In this document: positions 60,469 through 64,000 of the stretch, piece by piece
Layout: the number at the start of each line of letters is the position of its first letter
How positions within the stretch are numbered: the first letter of the stretch is position 1
Source: Aliikangiella sp965214955
GTDB taxonomy: Bacteria > Pseudomonadota > Gammaproteobacteria > Enterobacterales > Kangiellaceae
NCBI GenBank assembly: GCA_965214955.1
Contig: CBDCCU010000015.1
Span: forward strand, 26,342 to 90,341
Reading direction: 5' to 3'
Length of the DNA: 64,000 nt
Notes under the pieces: generated by a model
Seen by the model: only the letters and a program-made list of their open reading frames with translations
What the model was told of the DNA's origin: nothing
Database searches by the model: none
Program-made: the position numbers and the translations under genes

Positions 60469-63285
60469 CTATCCGTTAAGCGCTTGCTCAAGGAAGGCTT
60501 CTAATTCTTTTAAGTGCAATGCCATATAACCAGCAGCAGGTGCGGCAGATGGTTTACGACCTGCAAACTCTACATTTAGTTTTGGATTGTGTTTATAAAC
60601 GACATCTCTTAAGTGATGATGCGAGCTATACCAAGCACCTTGATTTTGCGGCTCTTCTTGGCACCAAATCACTTTATTTAAGTTAGTATATTGAGCAATA
60701 GTTTGGTTTAGCAGCTGCTCAGGGAACGGATATAGCTGTTCTATTCTAACTATAGCAGTATGTTCATTTTTAAGTGAGCGACGCTTTTCTAAAAGATCAT
60801 AGTAAACTCGTCCGCTACACATCACTAAGCGAGTAATCTTTTTAGGGTCGAGCTTTTCTGTTTCGCCAATAACGTTGTTAAATTCGCCATTGGCAAGCTC
60901 ATCCATTGTTGATATTGCTTCTTTATGACGAAGTAGGCTTTTAGGTGACATAATAATAAGCGGTTTACGCATTGGGCGAATGCTTTGGCGTCTTAACAAG
61001 TGGAATATTTGCGCAGGGGTTGTTGGTACACAAACCTGAATATTATGTTCGGCACACATCTGTAAAAAGCGCTCTAAGCGGGCTGAGGAATGCTCGGGTC
61101 CTTGTCCTTCATAACCGTGTGGTAATAACATGGTTAGTCCGCACAGTCTTCCCCATTTATGCTCGCCACTGGTAATAAATTGATCAATGATCATTTGTGC
61201 ACCATTGGCAAAGTCACCAAATTGAGCTTCCCAAATAACGGCGGTATTAGGATTAGTTGTGGCGTAACCATATTCAAAGCCTAAAACGGCAAGTTCCGAC
61301 AAAAATGAGTCGTGAATAGTAAAGCGGCGCTCCACACCTTTTAAATGTTGTAGTGGTACATAAGATTCACCACTAGCTTGGTCATGCAATACTGCATGGC
61401 GATGCGAGAAAGTTCCGCGACCAACATCTTGTCCTGTAATACGAACTGAGCGTTCTTGCTTGAGAAGCGTGGCATAAGCTAATACTTCGGCAAAACCCCA
61501 ATTGATGGGTTGCTTGCCTTCGGCCATTAGCACGCGTTCTTCAATGCCTTTTTGTACTTGGCGCTGAATTTTTAAATGTTCAGGATAATTACAAAACTCT
61601 TTGGCTAGAGCAACGAGATCTTCTTTAGGGTAGCCAGTATCGGCAGGTGTTTGCCAGTCGTGCCCTAAATAGGGTGTCCAGTCAAAAAATAAACGCGTGT
61701 CAGGGTTATCTACTAGCTCTTCTACAACGGATTCGCCATTATCGAGTTTAGCTCTATATTTATCGGCTAGCTCTTTTACTTGGGTGTTATCTACTACCCC
61801 TTGAGTGATTAGGTTTTTGGAATATTGTGATAATACGCTTGGTAGTTTTTTGATCACCTTATACATCAAAGGCTGAGTACCAGAAGGCTCGTCGGCTTCA
61901 TTATGACCACGGCGGCGATAACAAACTAGGTCGATCACAATATCTTTTTTAAAGCGGTAACGATAATCAATGGCTAGCTGGCTAACAAATAATACCGCCT
62001 CTGGATCATCACCGTTTACGTGTAATATCGGTGATTCAACCACTTTAGCAACATCGGTGCAATATTCGGTAGAGCGTGCATCAAGCTTATTGCTTGTAGT
62101 AAAGCCAACCTGATTATTGATAATAATATGCACTGTGCCGCCAGTTTTATAGGCGCGAGTTTGTGACATTTGAAAGGTTTCCATGACCACACCTTGCCCC
62201 GAAAAAGCGGCATCGCCATGTATGGCAATAGGGATCACCGTGTCACTATTGGTATCTTGGCGCTTGTCTTGTCTGGCACGTACAGAGCCTTGCACCACAG
62301 GAGATACAATTTCTAAATGACTGGGGTTAAAAGCCAAGGCTAAGTGAATTTCACCGCCTTGTGTCATTACATTAGATGAAAATCCCTGATGATATTTAAC
62401 ATCACCCGAACCCATGGCATACTCGGCTTTGCCTTCAAACTCATCAATTAAGTCCGATGATTTTTTACCCATGGTATTAATTAGCACATTTAAGCGGCCA
62501 CGGTGAGCCATGCCAATAACGACTTCTTTGGCAGAATAAGTGCCTGCCTTTTGAATAAGCTCATCCATAATAGGTATTAAGCTTTCGCCGCCTTCTAGCC
62601 CAAAGCGTTTAGTGCCAGGATAGCGAGCGCCAAGATATTTTTCTAAGCCTTCTGCGGCATTTAGGCGGTCGAGTAGTCGTTTTTTAGTATCATCATCAAA
62701 CTTAGGGTGCGATTTAACGCTTTCTAACCTTTCTTGAAACCAGCGTTTTTCTTCGCTGTTAACTATGTGCATAAACTCTGCGCCAATAGAACTACAATAG
62801 GTTTTTTTTAAGTCGTTAACAATATCTTTGAGTTTGGCTTGAGTATTGCCAAAGTTAAGTGGTGTGGTCTGAAAGCTGGTTTCTAAGTCTTGCTCTGAAA
62901 GGTTGTGGTATTGCAGGGTTAAATCGGCAAGTTCTTCTCTTTCCATTAAACCCAGCGGATCGAGCTTTGCGGCTTGATGACCTCTTGAGCGATAAGACTC
63001 AATTAATCCTAGCACAGCAACTTGCTTAGTTTCGTGTTCTAACGAAACCGTACCGCTCACTTTATGCTTGTTACGACCTAGTTGCTTAAATTGGTCGCGA
63101 ATATCAGAGTGGGCAGATTCGTGCGTTTCTAAATTTTGTCTTAGCGAGTCAAAATAATCTTGCCATTCTTGCGAAACTAAGTCTCTTGCCTCAAGATATT
63201 GCTCATAAAGCTCTTCTACATAGCTAGCACTGCTACCTGAAAGGTAGGAGCTAGAGTGCATTCTGTCGATATATTTCTGTTGCAT
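60469..63285 (-). CDS. sucA: 2-oxoglutarate dehydrogenase E1
   Basis: The thiamine-diphosphate-dependent E1 decarboxylates 2-oxoglutarate in the TCA cycle. The 938 residues match the family. Seen are the N-terminal HSSSYLSGSSASYVEELYEQ, IGMAHRGRLNVL, IHGDAAFSGQGVVMETFQMS, INNQVGFTTSN, CYRRRGHNEADEPS, RLCGLTMLLPHGYEGQGPEH and IWCQEEPQNQGAW. Starts at 63285 or at an in-frame ATG at 63261 are both possible. Confidence 0.97.
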   Translation of the reverse strand: MQQKYIDRMHSSSYLSGSSASYVEELYEQYLEARDLVSQEWQDYFDSLRQNLETHESAHSDIRDQFKQLGRNKHKVSGTVSLEHETKQVAVLGLIESYRSRGHQAAKLDPLGLMEREELADLTLQYHNLSEQDLETSFQTTPLNFGNTQAKLKDIVNDLKKTYCSSIGAEFMHIVNSEEKRWFQERLESVKSHPKFDDDTKKRLLDRLNAAEGLEKYLGARYPGTKRFGLEGGESLIPIMDELIQKAGTYSAKEVVIGMAHRGRLNVLINTMGKKSSDLIDEFEGKAEYAMGSGDVKYHQGFSSNVMTQGGEIHLALAFNPSHLEIVSPVVQGSVRARQDKRQDTNSDTVIPIAIHGDAAFSGQGVVMETFQMSQTRAYKTGGTVHIIINNQVGFTTSNKLDARSTEYCTDVAKVVESPILHVNGDDPEAVLFVSQLAIDYRYRFKKDIVIDLVCYRRRGHNEADEPSGTQPLMYKVIKKLPSVLSQYSKNLITQGVVDNTQVKELADKYRAKLDNGESVVEELVDNPDTRLFFDWTPYLGHDWQTPADTGYPKEDLVALAKEFCNYPEHLKIQRQVQKGIEERVLMAEGKQPINWGFAEVLAYATLLKQERSVRITGQDVGRGTFSHRHAVLHDQASGESYVPLQHLKGVERRFTIHDSFLSELAVLGFEYGYATTNPNTAVIWEAQFGDFANGAQMIIDQFITSGEHKWGRLCGLTMLLPHGYEGQGPEHSSARLERFLQMCAEHNIQVCVPTTPAQIFHLLRRQSIRPMRKPLIIMSPKSLLRHKEAISTMDELANGEFNNVIGETEKLDPKKITRLVMCSGRVYYDLLEKRRSLKNEHTAIVRIEQLYPFPEQLLNQTIAQYTNLNKVIWCQEEPQNQGAWYSSHHHLRDVVYKHNPKLNVEFAGRKPSAAPAAGYMALHLKELEAFLEQALNG

Positions 63286-63615
63286 ATTGGCTATTGTTTC
63301 TTATTTAACAAAATTGATTAAATGGGTAAATCTTGCTTTATTGAGCTGTTTTTTTAGCTTGGTGAAAAAAATCGAATCCTACTCTTAAACCGTTTTAGGA
63401 TCTATTTAAATTTCTCAAATATAAGCGTTTATTCAAAACTTCTACTATCTGTATAGAATATAACCACCAGCTTTGCAAAAGATTACAATATTTTGGCAAA
63501 TTAATCGCTTAAATAGAATTTTGACCATTTATCCTAAATTGTGCGTTTTCTTTATTGAGATTGATATTCTTAGTTTCATTGAAAATGATGATGCACAATA
63601 ACTAAAGGAGATTTT
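63286..63615. promoter_or_regulatory. divergent promoter region of sucAB and the secreted protein gene
   Basis: AT-rich, 330 bp, with no gene. It must contain the sucAB promoter. I could not identify a specific operator. Confidence 0.35.
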
Positions 63616-64000
63616 ATGCGTATTTTAACCCTAATTAACAAAACTAAAGCCATGCTTTTCGTGGGTGTTTTAAGTTTGTTCACAGCGAGTGTATGCGCTG
63701 AAAGTGTTGAAGGTACATGGAATGCAAGCTTAAAAGTGAATGACAGAGTTAACCTGCCAATTGTTATTCACCTGAAACAAGACAATAATCAATGGAGTGG
63801 AAAGCTCGATACACCCACTCAAGGTGGATTTAATATTCCAATGACGATGGTTGAGTCTAAAGGCAAGCAACTAATTTTTGAAATATCAGGTATGCAAATT
63901 CATTATGAAGGTCGTTATGATGAAGCTTCTGACAAAATTAATGGAACTTTTATTCAAGGTCGCCAATATTCACTTAATTTTACTCGTAAGCAGTCTCAAG
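63616..64000 (+). CDS. secreted protein, N-terminal part (runs off right edge)
   Basis: AAAGGAG precedes the ATG at 63616; the frame is open to the end of the window (128 codons). A signal peptide (LFVGVLSLFTASVCA, cut before ESV) is followed by a beta-rich domain: VEGTWNASLKVNDRVNLPIV, LKQDNNQWSGKLDTPTQGG and IPMTMVESKGKQLIFEI. This layout is like the N-terminal domain that precedes many secreted alpha/beta hydrolases, so a hydrolase domain may follow outside the window; that is inference. Confidence 0.75.
   Translation, partial: MRILTLINKTKAMLFVGVLSLFTASVCAESVEGTWNASLKVNDRVNLPIVIHLKQDNNQWSGKLDTPTQGGFNIPMTMVESKGKQLIFEISGMQIHYEGRYDEASDKINGTFIQGRQYSLNFTRKQSQ

Overview
The window is AT-rich chromosomal DNA from a free-living, aerobic gammaproteobacterium, probably marine. 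The gene set points that way: ubiC/ubiA ubiquinone synthesis, sucAB, an EnvC-GpmI pair, an RstBA-like two-component system, a TonB2/TtpC-type energy-transduction cluster and a bacterial kynurenine pathway. I cannot name the genus. I saw no tRNA, rRNA, CRISPR array, prophage or intact insertion sequence.

Layout. 0-5.4 kb is loosely packed accessory DNA: the start of an AMP-dependent acyl ligase, small membrane and secreted proteins of unknown role, a decayed relBE toxin-antitoxin pair, two GFA-family proteins and a LysE exporter. 5.4-7.5 kb holds proBA; ProB lacks the usual PUA domain. 7.8-15.7 kb holds an Ada-like repair/regulator gene joined to a 2OG-Fe(II) oxygenase, a frameshifted isocitrate-lyase-family gene and GST, a MATE transporter, NYN, GNAT and Dph6-like proteins, a third GFA protein and a cupin. 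15.7-21.2 kb holds a HAMP-GAF sensor, a diguanylate cyclase, a FliL-like protein, rubredoxin, ubiC, ubiA and a CheY-like regulator. 21.2-26.8 kb is a minus-strand kynurenine operon (nbaF, nbaC, nbaD, arylformamidase-like gene, kynU, kmo). 27.2-29.3 kb holds a frameshifted M28 peptidase and a Uma2 protein.

29.4-43.5 kb is the most distinctive part. A textbook Pho box stands before a 1365-residue lipoprotein made of three ~445-residue repeats. It is followed by a TonB-dependent receptor and then by DUF3450, TtpC, ExbB, ExbD, TonB and a TPR protein, plus a separate exported TPR protein carrying a TonB C-terminal domain. I read this as a candidate phosphate-starvation-controlled outer-membrane binding/uptake system with its own energy supply; the ligand is unknown.

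43.5-51.5 kb holds envC, gpmI, a Ser/Thr kinase-PP2C phosphatase-FHA module and an SPFH/NfeD pair. 51.6-59.1 kb holds a secreted M1-like peptidase, an IS3 relic, a beta-barrel protein, an RstBA-like system whose sensor region is internally duplicated, a secreted repeat protein and a membrane-bound AraC regulator. 59.2-63.3 kb is sucAB, and a secreted protein runs off the right edge.

Three patterns cut across the genes. (1) Two 266-bp inverted-repeat elements (MITE-like) lie at 14041 and 49866 in opposite orientation; one forms the ribosome binding site and the A of the start codon of the next gene. (2) Four genes end inside degenerate 7-bp tandem arrays in which nearly every unit carries a stop triplet. 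(3) Six single-base insertions in short same-base runs break five genes between 10.0 and 27.7 kb, either real decay or sequencing error.
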